Shown: piece after piece, positions 25,943 through 36,008 of the stretch | How positions within the stretch are numbered: position 1 is the stretch's first letter | Layout of the letters: every line of letters starts with the position of its first letter | Assembly: GCA_964567745.1 (NCBI GenBank) | Contig: CAZMNY010000041.1 | Location: 1-64,000 of the forward strand | DNA from: CAZMNY01 sp964567745 | GTDB lineage: Bacteria; Planctomycetota; Planctomycetia; Pirellulales; Pirellulaceae | Direction: 5' to 3' | Length of the DNA: 64,000 nucleotides | Made by a program: the position numbers and the translations under genes | Notes under the pieces: model-generated | Databases searched by the model: none | What the model was told of the DNA's origin: nothing | The model's input: only the letters and a program-made list of their open reading frames with translations

Positions 25943-27544
25943 ATGGATCAAGCACGGCTGAACGAACTGACGGAGATGTTCTTCACATGTCGGCGCGATG
26001 AACTCTCCCAGATATTTGACGAAATGCTCTCTGCTCTCGATGCCGAACAATCACTGCCGCCTGGCGGTTTGATGTCGAGAAACTACGAGACCGCCCAAGC
26101 AAATCCTGAGATCCACACTTTGCCTGGCAACTTGAAGGATGCGCGGGATGCCGTGTTCCCATTCTTCTGGGGCACCGATAGTTGGCAGTCGAAACTTCAC
26201 CTGGAAAACGTCAAGGGACCGCCCAACTACGCGTCGCTTATCGGCTCGATCGCGGCGTTGCTGAAGAACCCAAACCTTTGTGTGGACAAATACTGTTTGA
26301 GGTCAAACGAGCTTGAAGTTAAGTCGATCACCGCTCTGGCCAATCTGATCTTTTACCACACGGAAACCCCCTGGGGCGTCTTCACGATCGGTGGGACGAT
26401 TTCCAATTTGTACGGGGGAAAACTTGGCATTGAGAAAGTCGCGCCAGGCACCATGCAGAAAGGGATGCGAGGTTTGTCGTTGGCGGGAATCGTCTCGGAA
26501 GCCGGTCACTATTCGAACGCCACGTTGGCCGGTTGGCTCGGCATTGGAGTCGAGAACTTGCATGCGATTCCGACCGATCCAAGCATGTCGATGCGACTCG
26601 ACTTGCTCGAAGACAAACTCGACGAACTCTATCAAGACGGCGAGCTCGTTGCTTTCGTCATCGCCACCTTCGGAACAACCGACGCGTTTGGAATCGACGA
26701 TATTCGAGCGATCAAAGATATCATCGAACGCAAATCGAAGGAGCATGGCACCACATGCCCTCACCTTCACGTCGATGCCGCCGTCGGGTGGGTCAGCTGT
26801 TTTCTGACGGAATACGATGTCGAAAACAACCCGCTCAAGGCTGAGCCGGAAACGTTGGAGTTGATCGAGCGGACTCAGACGGCCACCGTTGGGTTTCGGC
26901 ATGCCGATTCAGTGACAATCGATTTTCATAAAATGGGATGGGGCCATTATCCGTCGAGTGCTTTCATCGTTCGCAAGCGAGACGATCTTGCTCGCTTATC
27001 GCGTACGCCCGCCGAGGTCCCCTATTTTTGCGAGGCCGATTTCCGGCACGATCCGGCCCTGTTTACGCTTGAATGCTCACGACCCGGAATCGGTCCCTAC
27101 GCCGTCATGGCGTCGCTCAACGGAATCGGTCTGACCGGCTATCGCATGTTGGTCGCCAATGCAATCGAAAAAGCCAATCAACTCAAGACGAAGATCGAAG
27201 CACTCAGTTACTGCAAAGTGATCAACATGGACACGCCCGGTCCCAACGTTTGTTGGTGGGTGATGTCTCGAGGTCGAGACGCCAAGGAGATTTTCGCTAA
27301 ACTCTGCGCGGGCGAGTTGAGCGATGAAGAGCGAGAGCAGTATTTGTACGAGGTGCGGCGCCTGTTCGACAAACGCGAAGCGGCGCTCGACTCCGCGGTG
27401 GACGCGAGGTTGAGTTTCACGACGTCGACTGGCTATTGCCCCAACGGAGTGCAGATCCCAGCGTGGAAGGCGGTGTTCTTCAACCCGAAGACAGACAATG
27501 AAGTGATCGATCGAATCATCGCCAGCATCGAAGACGTCAGTTGA
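25943..27544 (+). CDS. PLP-dependent decarboxylase (glutamate decarboxylase-like)
   Basis: 533 residues from ATG 25943 (GGAG upstream). Group II decarboxylase: FTIGGTISNLYGGKLGIEK near 150, SEAGHYSNATLAGWLGIG, LHVDAAVGWVSCF (PLP Asp), and the Schiff-base lysine K330 in TIDFHKMGWGHYPSSAFIV. C-terminal VNMDTPGPNVCWWV-type strands follow. The amino-acid substrate (Glu, Asp, aromatic or diamino) is not certain from motifs. It converges with the next gene, overlapping it tail-to-tail by 8 nt. Confidence 0.85.
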   Translation: MDQARLNELTEMFFTCRRDELSQIFDEMLSALDAEQSLPPGGLMSRNYETAQANPEIHTLPGNLKDARDAVFPFFWGTDSWQSKLHLENVKGPPNYASLIGSIAALLKNPNLCVDKYCLRSNELEVKSITALANLIFYHTETPWGVFTIGGTISNLYGGKLGIEKVAPGTMQKGMRGLSLAGIVSEAGHYSNATLAGWLGIGVENLHAIPTDPSMSMRLDLLEDKLDELYQDGELVAFVIATFGTTDAFGIDDIRAIKDIIERKSKEHGTTCPHLHVDAAVGWVSCFLTEYDVENNPLKAEPETLELIERTQTATVGFRHADSVTIDFHKMGWGHYPSSAFIVRKRDDLARLSRTPAEVPYFCEADFRHDPALFTLECSRPGIGPYAVMASLNGIGLTGYRMLVANAIEKANQLKTKIEALSYCKVINMDTPGPNVCWWVMSRGRDAKEIFAKLCAGELSDEEREQYLYEVRRLFDKREAALDSAVDARLSFTTSTGYCPNGVQIPAWKAVFFNPKTDNEVIDRIIASIEDVS

Positions 27545-28457
27545 TGATTGCATAGCCGGCGAATTGGCCGGTCGGCGCCAACTGCGCCTGAAGCCGATCG
27601 ATCGACCCGCGCCGCGCCTCGGCGTCGCCGCTTCCCTCGCTCCACACAATTGTCGGTCGGTCGAGCTCGGCAGTACCGATCTGCTCGGCCGACCGCCAAA
27701 CCGCGTCCGCCCAATTCGGCATCTCCCGGGCATCGACGCCGTTCGCGGTCGAATGTTCAGCCAAGTGGTCACTGTCGCAGTCTGCGATGAACATCACGTT
27801 GCGCGCCAGTGTTTTAGGGTCGCAATTGAATGAGCTTCCCGCGTCCCGGTTCAAGATGGTTGCAATCGCAGCCGGGAAGTTGGCTGCGAGCGTCAACGCT
27901 GCGGCCGGATCGGAATGCTGCCTGAGGTCGACCAAAATGCGGACGCCTTGTTCGCTCGCCTCCGAGAAAAAATCGAGGTCGATGTCTTCGCAGATAACAG
28001 TCGTCTCGCTTGCTCGCAGTCTCGCAAAGTCCATCTCTTCTGACCTGCCCAAGTGAATCGCTCGCATGACCCATCGCCGCCCAGAAAAGTAAAAACTTCT
28101 CCCGCGAACGCCTAACGGCCGGAAGCCGATCTGCCGGGTTGCTTCGCGCTGGACTTTGCCTGCCGCGTCACTCAGCCGGACGGTGACTCGGTAGACAGCC
28201 GGATGATCGGTTATCCAGAAACAAGGGTCGGTAACCACCGCAGCGCACAGTAACGAATCGCCCGGCAAATCGCTCATCTGGGCGACCGCCGGCAAGGTGG
28301 CGCCGGCGACGGAATAGGGGCCGCGGATTTCACCCGACAGCTGATAGCCATCGCCGCCGCATTCGCTGAGCGTCGAATCGAGCGTCGCGTAGACTCTCGC
28401 GGTCTGTTCGTTCAAGTCGCCGAAGAAGACTCGCAAGTTGTCCTCGAACTCGCTCAT
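27537..28457 (-). CDS. GH2-like glycosidase-related protein, short
   Basis: 306 residues. The segment PAVYRVTVRLSDAAGKVQ...RQIGFRPLGVRGRSFYFSGRRWVMRAIHLGR follows the sandwich-to-barrel junction of glycoside hydrolase family 2 (usually GFR-x-v-x-ng-x-f-NG-x-x-v-x-lRG). A partial barrel-like alternation follows (ILVDLRQHSD, NVMFIADCDSDHL, PTIVWSEGSGD). It is far shorter than true GH2 enzymes and no Glu pair can be assigned, so activity is doubtful. Its ATG overlaps the uvrA stop (ATGA), giving a coupled operon. Confidence 0.5.
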   Translation of the reverse strand: MSEFEDNLRVFFGDLNEQTARVYATLDSTLSECGGDGYQLSGEIRGPYSVAGATLPAVAQMSDLPGDSLLCAAVVTDPCFWITDHPAVYRVTVRLSDAAGKVQREATRQIGFRPLGVRGRSFYFSGRRWVMRAIHLGRSEEMDFARLRASETTVICEDIDLDFFSEASEQGVRILVDLRQHSDPAAALTLAANFPAAIATILNRDAGSSFNCDPKTLARNVMFIADCDSDHLAEHSTANGVDAREMPNWADAVWRSAEQIGTAELDRPTIVWSEGSGDAEARRGSIDRLQAQLAPTGQFAGYAIIN

Positions 28458-31297
28458 TCGTCGCCTCCGACCAGAACGCTCGCCAAGAACTGAGCCGTTG
28501 CGGAATCGGATTGACGAGCGACTTTTTCAGGCGTGCCGTGACAGACAACTTGACCGCCGCTGTCACCAGCGCCCGGCCCAAGATCGATGATGTAATCCGC
28601 CGCTTTAATTAGTTGCAAATTGTGCTCGACGACAATCAGGGAATGCCCGATCGAAAGCAACGCATCGAAACAGTCGAGCAGCTGCACAACGTCGGCGAAA
28701 TGCAAGCCCGTGGTCGGCTCATCCAGAATGAACAGTGTGCGATTTCGAGCCGCAGTGGAAAGATACGCCGCCAACTTGAGTCGTTGAGCTTCACCGACCG
28801 ACAGTGTATTGGCAGGTTGGCCAAGGCGTAGGTAGTCGAGTCCGACGTCGATCAATCGCTTGAGTTTGGTTTGTACTTTTGTTTGGCCGCGGAAGAATGA
28901 AAACGCCTCACGTACGGTCATTTCGAGTACGTCGGCGATATTGCGCCCTCGATAAGTGACTTCGAGAATCTCATCGCGATAACGCATTCCGGCGCATTGG
29001 GGGCAACGACGATATACATCCGCCAGGAACTGCATATCGATCTTTTCGTAGCCGTCCCCTTCGCAGTGACTACAACGACCGCCGTTCACGTTGAAGCTGA
29101 AGTGTCCCGCCGTGTAGTTGCGAGTCTTGGCGTCGACCGTATCCGCAAAGACCGCTCGAATCTGATCGAATGCCTTGATGTAGGTCACTGGGTTCGATCT
29201 CGGCGAACGTCCGATTGGACTTTGGTCGACAAGCACAATGTCATCGACTTGCCCGTCGCCGAAAACGTCGTCGTACGGATAGGGTTTGGGGCCGTCCTTT
29301 CGCTTTCGTCGGCAGAGGGCACCGTACAGCGTATTCTGAACCAACGTGCTCTTGCCCGAACCGCTTACGCCGGTGACAACGCAAAGAACACCGAGAGGAA
29401 ACTCGACCGTTAGATCTTTCAGGTTGTTTCCCTGCGCGCCCGTCAGTCGAATCCAACCGTGACCAGCCTCGCGGTGCATTGAGCCGACGGTAACGCCGCG
29501 CCGTCCCGTGAGAAACTCACCAGTCAAACTCGCGTCCGGCTCCATCATCTCGTGCAGATCGCCTTCGAATACAACGGTGCCGCCTCGTTCGCCGGCTCCC
29601 GGCCCGATCTCGATCAATCGATCCGCCGCCCGCAGCATCGCCTCCTCATGTTCCACGACAACGACCGTATTGCCTCGGTCTCGTAATCCCTGAATGGTCC
29701 TGACAAGACGTTCCACATCGGCGGGGTGCAGCCCAACCGTCGGTTCGTCCAAAACGTATAGCATGTTAACCAGGCTGCTTCCGAGCGCCGAAGTCAAAGC
29801 GACTCGCTGTGTTTCGCCGCCGCTGAGCGTCCTCAACGTTCGCTCCAAACTCAGATAGCCAAGGCCGACTTCGTCGAGGAAACCAAGCCGCGAAACGACT
29901 TGCTCAAGCATGATGCGGCCGATTTCGCGTTCGCGCGGCGCCAACTCCAGCCTGTCGAAAAACTCCCGAGCGTTTGCGACTCGCATTTGCCCCACTTCGG
30001 CAATACTCTTGCCACCGATCTTCGTCGCCAAACTCTCCGGCCGAAGACGCGCGCCGCTGCAGCCTTGGCACTGGCGATAACTCCGCCAGCGACTCAAGAA
30101 GACTCGCAGATGCATCTTGTACTTGCGCCGCTCAAGCCATGCGAAGAAACCGTCCAATCCGCCAAATTCGCGTTCCGGTACGCCCTTCCTAATCAACTCC
30201 CAATGTCGCGGCTCAAGTTCTTGACAAGGCACGTCAAGCGGCAAGTCGTAATCGTCGGCCAACTCAATCAGCTCAGCTAACTCGTGCGCGTAGGCCGGCG
30301 TGTTCCAGGGGGCGATCGCTCCATCGCGAATCGTTTTCTGCCTGTCGGGAACGACGAGATCGATATCGATGTCGATGATATTCCCAAATCCCTCGCAATC
30401 GGGGCAAGCGCCCAGCGGGCTATTGAAGCTAAACAGTCGAGGCTCGGGGCTCGGGTATTCGAGTCCGCATGGTTCGCACGACATCACAGCGCTGAATCCC
30501 CAGACTTTGAATTCTCGCCCGTCGGCGCTGAGCAGAGGCTTTGCTTCGAGTGCCGGCGTATCGACGGCGGCGTCGACCAATGCGACGCATCGCCCGCCGC
30601 CATGAGCAAACGCGGTCTCGAGCGAGTCGTGAAGTCGCTCGGCTGCCGCGTTTCCAGCCACAAGCCGGTCGATGACGACCATGATCGATATGCGCTGTTC
30701 GGTCGATTCAAGAGAGTCGTTGAGGTCGGCGAGCGAATGGAGTTTTCCTGCGGAGATGATTCGCACGAAACCATCTTCGCGCAACGAACTCAGCTCCGCT
30801 CCCGTCTGGTCGGTTTCAAACTCGCGTTCGAAGGCGATCATGAATCTGGCGCCATCGGGCAAGTTGGAAATCTGCTTGGCGACGGTCGGTGGGCTCTCCG
30901 GCCGAACTTCTTGCCCGCAAGAATGACACATCGTACGGCCGATTTTCGCGTACAGTAGACGAAGGTAGTCCGACGTTTCCGTGGCTGTTCCAACGGTCGA
31001 TCGACTTGAACGAGACGTGTGTTTGTGGGTGACCGCGATCGCTGGCGGGATTCCCTCGATCTTCTCCGCCTGCGGCTTCTCGAGCTGCTCGAGGAATTGT
31101 CGAGTGTACGCGGAGAAGCTCTCGATGTAGCGCCGTTGTCCTTCGGCGTAGAGCGTGTCGAGCGCCAAGCTAGTCTTGCCGCTGCCGCTGACCCCGCAGA
31201 GGACCACAAGTTTGCCGTGGGGAATCGTCAGATCGACGGACTGCAGGTTATGAACCTCCACGCCCTCAAGTCGTATCTCGTTGCAATGGAATGTCAT
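28454..31297 (-). CDS. uvrA: UvrA excinuclease ATPase subunit
   Basis: 947 residues from ATG 31297 (four codons more to 31309 possible). Damage-recognition ATPase of nucleotide excision repair. Walker A GVSGSGKT (35-42) and GVSGSGKSTLVQNTL in the second half; zinc module CEPCGLEYP...CPDC; second zinc module CSHCEGDG...CPQC; ABC signatures LRTLSGGETQRVAL and NTLSVGEAQRLKLA, the latter with SVGE in place of SGGE; LDEPTTGLHFADV. Length is normal. The CPQC/LSVGE features recall the alternative UvrA clade often present as a second copy, so this may not be the only uvrA in the genome. Confidence 0.9.
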   Translation of the reverse strand: MTFHCNEIRLEGVEVHNLQSVDLTIPHGKLVVLCGVSGSGKTSLALDTLYAEGQRRYIESFSAYTRQFLEQLEKPQAEKIEGIPPAIAVTHKHTSRSSRSTVGTATETSDYLRLLYAKIGRTMCHSCGQEVRPESPPTVAKQISNLPDGARFMIAFEREFETDQTGAELSSLREDGFVRIISAGKLHSLADLNDSLESTEQRISIMVVIDRLVAGNAAAERLHDSLETAFAHGGGRCVALVDAAVDTPALEAKPLLSADGREFKVWGFSAVMSCEPCGLEYPSPEPRLFSFNSPLGACPDCEGFGNIIDIDIDLVVPDRQKTIRDGAIAPWNTPAYAHELAELIELADDYDLPLDVPCQELEPRHWELIRKGVPEREFGGLDGFFAWLERRKYKMHLRVFLSRWRSYRQCQGCSGARLRPESLATKIGGKSIAEVGQMRVANAREFFDRLELAPREREIGRIMLEQVVSRLGFLDEVGLGYLSLERTLRTLSGGETQRVALTSALGSSLVNMLYVLDEPTVGLHPADVERLVRTIQGLRDRGNTVVVVEHEEAMLRAADRLIEIGPGAGERGGTVVFEGDLHEMMEPDASLTGEFLTGRRGVTVGSMHREAGHGWIRLTGAQGNNLKDLTVEFPLGVLCVVTGVSGSGKSTLVQNTLYGALCRRKRKDGPKPYPYDDVFGDGQVDDIVLVDQSPIGRSPRSNPVTYIKAFDQIRAVFADTVDAKTRNYTAGHFSFNVNGGRCSHCEGDGYEKIDMQFLADVYRRCPQCAGMRYRDEILEVTYRGRNIADVLEMTVREAFSFFRGQTKVQTKLKRLIDVGLDYLRLGQPANTLSVGEAQRLKLAAYLSTAARNRTLFILDEPTTGLHFADVVQLLDCFDALLSIGHSLIVVEHNLQLIKAADYIIDLGPGAGDSGGQVVCHGTPEKVARQSDSATAQFLASVLVGGDE

Positions 31298-31309
31298 GTA
31301 TCTTTGCAC

Positions 31310-31722
31310 GCCGATGAGTTCGGCCGCCGGTTATCATATGCTCAGCTGTTTTGGATCACGGCAAACCAGTCATCATAGTTGGCTGGCTTGCCGCTGAGTA
31401 GTCGGGAACGCTAACCCGATTCCAGAAGGACAGGAGCTCACGCTCAGACGCCAAGCGAGCGAAGCTGCTTGTTCGTCATTCGTCTTCGCGTTCTCCTCGA
31501 CTCCTCGACTCCTCGACTCCTCGACACTGCGACTCCGCGCGCCCCTTATTCTTCCGTCGTTGAAAAAGGACAGGCACCGCTCACGTCATTGGCGTCCGTC
31601 ATTCGCTCCGTTTTCAGGCGACTTTATTTCGCTATACTGCCTGATTGCGTTCAACTCTCGTTGTCAATCCTTGCTACCGAATCACACGCATTTATTTTCT
31701 CGTGGACGGACCTCGAACCATC
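31310..31722. other. Spacer with a short tandem repeat
   Basis: About 410 bases between uvrA and a small membrane-protein gene, transcribed divergently. It holds four exact copies of the 8-mer CTCCTCGA at 31493..31524; no gene or RNA is recognised. Confidence 0.5.
31493..31524. repeat. Tandem repeat, 4 x 8 bp (CTCCTCGA)
   Basis: Four perfect head-to-tail copies, followed by degenerate CGACACTGCGACTCC. A simple-sequence tract in non-coding DNA; the 8-bp unit is not compatible with coding repeats. Confidence 0.85.
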
Positions 31723-32055
31723 ATGGCATTTCGTCGACTCAACCCTTTCTATCCTCTTTCGATTTTGGTCGGCATCGCCTTTCTCTTTACCGCCGTGGCT
31801 TACGGCGTGATGGCTTTTCGAGGCGCCGCTCCGCAATTGGTCGACAATGCCGATGAGTCGTCTCTAATGTCGTTTTTGGACGAGCACGGCGTCACCATAT
31901 TTCTCGTGGAGTTGGGGACGTTGATGGTGACGACGGTTGCGGCCATAAGTACGGACAGTTTCTGGATGGGCAAGCCAGCCAAACCGACGACGACCAACCG
32001 TGACGAATCGAATCAAAACAAGGTAGGGGAATCGCAAGATGAAAGTGCAGAGTAA
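31723..32055 (+). CDS. Small two-helix membrane protein, unknown function
   Basis: 110 residues from ATG 31723. Two membrane helices: YPLSILVGIAFLFTAVAYGVMAF (about 10-32) and VTIFLVELGTLMVTTVAAIS (about 58-77), then a hydrophilic tail rich in Thr, Asn and Glu. Not a family I recognise; similar small planctomycete membrane proteins exist. Its end overlaps the start of the cupin gene by 17 nt, suggesting joint transcription. Confidence 0.6.
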   Translation: MAFRRLNPFYPLSILVGIAFLFTAVAYGVMAFRGAAPQLVDNADESSLMSFLDEHGVTIFLVELGTLMVTTVAAISTDSFWMGKPAKPTTTNRDESNQNKVGESQDESAE

Positions 32056-32416
32056 CGAATCGATTTCGCAGCACGATGTCGACATGCCGGGAGCGGACAA
32101 GTGCCGAGTGCGATGGCTTGTCGACTCGCAAGACGGCGCGCCAAATTTTGCTATGAGGCAATTCGAAGTGGGTCCGGGAGGCCACACGCCGAAACATCAT
32201 CACCCTTATGAGCATGAGATTTATATTCTCGCAGGCGAGGGAGAGATTCACGAAAACGATGAACCTCACCCGCTGCGAGCTGGCGACGTCGTTTATGTTG
32301 CGCCGAATGAGGTTCATCAGTTTCGCAACACCGGCGCGAGCCCTCTGAAATTTATCTGCTTGGTGCCCAATTCCGCCGGACACGGGCCAGCTCCCGAATG
32401 CGGTCCGCTGCCGTAG
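32039..32416 (+). CDS. Cupin-domain protein
   Basis: 125 residues forming one cupin barrel. Motif 1 is GGHTPKHHHPYEHEIYILAGEGEI (metal ligands His-His-Glu near 49-60); motif 2 is LRAGDVVYVAPNEVHQFRN (ligand His). The metal-binding residues are intact. Single-domain cupins of this length act as small dioxygenases, isomerases or sugar-binding regulators; the sequence does not decide. GGTAGGGG lies upstream of the ATG, inside the preceding gene. Confidence 0.85.
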   Translation: MKVQSNESISQHDVDMPGADKCRVRWLVDSQDGAPNFAMRQFEVGPGGHTPKHHHPYEHEIYILAGEGEIHENDEPHPLRAGDVVYVAPNEVHQFRNTGASPLKFICLVPNSAGHGPAPECGPLP

Positions 32417-32520
32417 TGGGCCGACGCCGGTGGCTGACGTAGTGGTCTGCCGCATGGGGCAATACGACGGTATGGGAATCGAGTCGAGTCAATCGCTAAC
32501 GTGAGCCGAGCGTCTAGTTC

Positions 32521-34542
32521 ATGAGCAAAAAAAGCAAGACCATGTCGATTGACGAACTGCGCGACACGATCCGGCATCACGACCAAAAATACTACGTCGA
32601 CGCGACGCCGGAAATCAGCGACCTTGATTACGACCGGCTCATGGATCAGTTGAAGGCGATGGAGGCCGCCGATCCATCCTTGGTGACTGCTGACAGTCCG
32701 ACTCAGCGCGTTGGCGAGTCGCCTGTTCCGCATTTGGAACAGGTAACGCATCGGATGCCGATGCTCTCCATCGACAACACGTACAGCATTGAAGAGCTCG
32801 AGCAGTTCGGCGATCGCACGTCCGGCCTATTGCCGGGCGAGAATCTTGAATGGGTCGTTGAGCTCAAGATTGACGGAGTGGCCGCGACGCTGATTTATGA
32901 AGAAGGCGTGCTGACCCGCGCCGTGACACGAGGCAACGGAGTCGTCGGCGACGACATTACCCACAATGTTCGAACCATCGCGGACGTGCCGCTCCGCTTG
33001 CTAACCGACTCGCCGCCCGCTGTGCTCGAGGTACGTGGCGAAGTTTACATGGCGAACGATGAGCTTGTGCGTTTGAATGAAGAGCAGACGGCCAAAGGCG
33101 AGGCGACCTACAAGAACACACGAAACGTTTCGGCTGGCGCAATCCGTTTGCTCGATCCGAAGATCTGCGCGTCGCGCAATCTGCGAATGTTTTGCCACGG
33201 GATGGGGCTCTGCGAAGGCGTCGGAGTGGAGACTTATACGGATTTCCTCTCGCTCATCGGCCAGTTCGGTCTTCCCGCCACGCCGATGGCCAAGGGCTTC
33301 CCCAGTTTCGCCGAGGCCGTGCAATACAGTCAGCAGACGATCGAGCGACTGCATGAACTTGATTTCGAGGTCGATGGATTAGTGCTCAAGGTAAATCGCC
33401 TCGAGCAACGCGAGCAGCTTGGCGCCCGATCGAAGAGTCCTCGCTGGTTGGTCGCCTACAAGTGGGAAAAATATGAAGCCATCACGGCGCTCAATTCCAT
33501 CACCTTGCAAGTCGGTAAGACCGGAGCGATTACGCCGGTTGCTGAGCTCGAGCCTGTCGAGTTGGCGGGAACGACGGTCAGTCGAGCAAGTCTGCACAAC
33601 TTTGACGAGATTGAGCGGAAGGATGTTCGCGAAGGCGATACCGTTGTCGTCGAAAAGGCTGGAAAGATCATCCCGCACATTGTTCGCGTCGAGAAACACG
33701 AACGCAAGAGAAGCTCGGCGCCGTTTGCCACGCCGACCGCTTGCCCTGAATGCGACGCGTCGCTGAGCCGAGACGAAGGCGGCGTCTACATTCGTTGCAC
33801 CAACCCGGCTTGCCCAGCTCAGGTCAAAGAGAAACTGCGATACTACGCCACGCGAAATGCGATGGACATCGAGGGCCTAGGCGATAAAGTCGTCGGCCAG
33901 GTTTATGATGCTGGTCTTGTTAAATCGATAGGCGATCTCTACCGACTCGACCTCGAAGGCCTGCTGAAACTCGAACGAATGGGGAAGCGTTCAGCCGAAA
34001 AACTGCTTGGCGGAATCGAGACGAGCAAGTCCAGAGGCCTTGAGCGTCTGCTCAATGCCTTGTCAATTCGGCACGTTGGTGGACGTGTTGCGGAGATTCT
34101 CGCCCAGCGGTTTGGAGACATCGAGACCATGCACAAGACGGCGCTCGAAGAGTTCGACGAAGTCGATGAGATCGGCGGCGTGATTGCACAGAGCGTGTTC
34201 GATTTTCTTCACAGTGATACAGGCAGTGCGCTTATCGATGACTTGCGATCGAGCGGCGTTTCGCTGGTCGCGGCAGCACCGTCGCCGTCGGACAGCGAAG
34301 ATAGCCCGTTCTCCGGCTTGACGTTTGTTGTCACCGGGACGCTTGAAAACTACTCGCGTAGTGAAGCCCAGGCCGCCATCAAGCAGCACGGCGGCAAGAC
34401 GTCGTCGAGCGTTTCTGCGAAAACCGACTACCTGCTTGCCGGTGAGAAGGCGGGAAGCAAGCTCGCCAAAGCAGAAAAACTATGCGTGAAAGTGCTCACC
34501 GAAGCAGAGTTCGAAAAAATGTTGGCGGCCGATCCAGCGTAG
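32521..34542 (+). CDS. ligA: NAD-dependent DNA ligase LigA
   Basis: 673 residues, the normal LigA length. Domain Ia at the N-terminus (DLDYDRLMDQLKAME), adenylation motif ELKIDGVA with the nucleotidylated Lys at 116, RGNGVVGDDITHNVRTI, oligonucleotide-binding fold (VGKTGAITPVAELEPV), a four-Cys zinc finger CPECDASLS...CTNPACPAQ, helix-hairpin-helix repeats, and a C-terminal BRCT domain (FSGLTFVVTGTLENYSR). Seals nicks in replication and repair using NAD+. It stands alone between the cupin and aminotransferase genes. Confidence 0.97.
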   Translation: MSKKSKTMSIDELRDTIRHHDQKYYVDATPEISDLDYDRLMDQLKAMEAADPSLVTADSPTQRVGESPVPHLEQVTHRMPMLSIDNTYSIEELEQFGDRTSGLLPGENLEWVVELKIDGVAATLIYEEGVLTRAVTRGNGVVGDDITHNVRTIADVPLRLLTDSPPAVLEVRGEVYMANDELVRLNEEQTAKGEATYKNTRNVSAGAIRLLDPKICASRNLRMFCHGMGLCEGVGVETYTDFLSLIGQFGLPATPMAKGFPSFAEAVQYSQQTIERLHELDFEVDGLVLKVNRLEQREQLGARSKSPRWLVAYKWEKYEAITALNSITLQVGKTGAITPVAELEPVELAGTTVSRASLHNFDEIERKDVREGDTVVVEKAGKIIPHIVRVEKHERKRSSAPFATPTACPECDASLSRDEGGVYIRCTNPACPAQVKEKLRYYATRNAMDIEGLGDKVVGQVYDAGLVKSIGDLYRLDLEGLLKLERMGKRSAEKLLGGIETSKSRGLERLLNALSIRHVGGRVAEILAQRFGDIETMHKTALEEFDEVDEIGGVIAQSVFDFLHSDTGSALIDDLRSSGVSLVAAAPSPSDSEDSPFSGLTFVVTGTLENYSRSEAQAAIKQHGGKTSSSVSAKTDYLLAGEKAGSKLAKAEKLCVKVLTEAEFEKMLAADPA

Positions 34543-34632
34543 GAAGAACTGAGTCCTCAGGCGGATTTCTAGTCGATTCGCGTCACCCTACGCTGAATCA
34601 GTGGTAACCATCCTCGATTTGAGCGTCTCGTC

Positions 34633-35889
34633 ATGCAACCGTCCTACAGTCAATTCATGAATTCGTGCCGCCCCGAATCGGCCTTTGAAGTATTGGCGCT
34701 GGCCAAGCGTCAAATCGCCGACGGCAAGAATGTTATCGAATTGGAGATTGGCGACAGCCCGTTTGCTTCATCTCCGTCCGCCGTGGACGCTGGAGTCATG
34801 GCCATCCAAAACGACCGTTGCCATTACGGGCCGTCGGCTGGGATTCCCGAATTTCGCGAAGCTGCCGCGGACTATTTGAAACGCGAATACGGAGTCGATG
34901 TCGGACCGAACAATATTGTTGCGGGCGCCGGTGCCAAGACCTTTCAGCAGTTGTTTTGCGAGTTGTTCGTGGATCCGGGAGACAGCGTCCTGGTTTTCAC
35001 GCCTCATTTTCCGACCTACCCGCCAAACATTCTCCGTCGAGGAGCGCGAATCGTTTACTCGGTGCTCGAGCACCGTCGCGACTTCCGGCCCAACTTGGAC
35101 GACGTCGAGAAGTTCATCGATGGCGATTCCTCAGCCAAGGCGATATTTCTAAACAGTCCGCACAATCCAACCGGCGGCGTGGCCACCCATCAAGACATGC
35201 GGGAACTCTCCGGTCTCATTCGCGGAAAAAATATCGCGCTCTTTAGCGATGAGCCGTACGATCGAATGGCCTGGAGCGGCGAGCATCATACGCCGTTGGC
35301 CGAGCCAGACATGCTTGACCACTGCGTGGCCGCCTACACTTTCAGCAAGTCCTATAGCATGAGCGGATGGCGACTCGGCTTCGCCGCGAGCAGTGAGGAA
35401 AACGCCAACAAGCTCGCGCTTCTGACCAATACAGCGCTCTCGTGCGTTCCGCCGTTCACGCAGTTAGCCGGAGTCGCTGCGATTAATGACGACGATGAGA
35501 TTCGCGACGAGCGAATGATGGCGTTTCGCAAAAAAGTCGAATCGCTTGTAACGGCTCTGAATCGTATCGACGGCATTGAGTGCCTGATGCCGGGCGGCAG
35601 CTTCTATGTGTTTCCGTCCATCGAGGCCATCTGCCAGCGACATCAAATCAGCTCGCACGGTTTCGCTTTATTCTTGTTGGAAGCGGCGGACTCGAAAGTT
35701 GGCGTCGCCTGTTTGGGCGGCGAATGTTTCGGCGAAGCCGGGTTTGGCTTCTTGCGTCTGAGCACGGCTGAACCAGAGGACCGCTTGAACTTGGCCGTTG
35801 AGTTTATCCGCGACGCGATCGGCAAGGACGCTCAGATTCAATCGTATCTCGAAGCAAATCCGCAGCATCGGCTCGGCGCCAATTCGTAA
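34633..35889 (+). CDS. Aminotransferase class I/II (aspartate aminotransferase-like)
   Basis: 418 residues. Fold-type I PLP enzyme: IELEIGDSPFASSP, HYGPSAGIPEFREAAADY, GAGAKTFQQLF, LNSPHNPTGGVA (substrate-binding Asn), FSDEPYDRM (PLP Asp and Tyr), and the Schiff-base lysine K239 in YTFSKSYSMSGWRLGF. C-terminal RLSTAEPEDRLNLAVEFI contributes the carboxylate-binding Arg. Likely uses an aspartate, alanine or aromatic donor; not decidable by eye. Confidence 0.9.
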   Translation: MQPSYSQFMNSCRPESAFEVLALAKRQIADGKNVIELEIGDSPFASSPSAVDAGVMAIQNDRCHYGPSAGIPEFREAAADYLKREYGVDVGPNNIVAGAGAKTFQQLFCELFVDPGDSVLVFTPHFPTYPPNILRRGARIVYSVLEHRRDFRPNLDDVEKFIDGDSSAKAIFLNSPHNPTGGVATHQDMRELSGLIRGKNIALFSDEPYDRMAWSGEHHTPLAEPDMLDHCVAAYTFSKSYSMSGWRLGFAASSEENANKLALLTNTALSCVPPFTQLAGVAAINDDDEIRDERMMAFRKKVESLVTALNRIDGIECLMPGGSFYVFPSIEAICQRHQISSHGFALFLLEAADSKVGVACLGGECFGEAGFGFLRLSTAEPEDRLNLAVEFIRDAIGKDAQIQSYLEANPQHRLGANS

Positions 35890-36008
35890 CGCCGCGCGAC
35901 TCTCGGCACAAGGACTGTGTGTGTGCGAAGCCGACCGCGCGCTTGAAAACCGCTTGAAACGCGAGCGACGCCGGTAGCGATGCTCGCCGGAGTGCTTAGA
36001 ATGGAGTG

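Noticed and set aside
31493..31524. Possible CRISPR-like array
   Set aside because: Units are 8 bp, contiguous and without spacers, so it is a simple tandem repeat.
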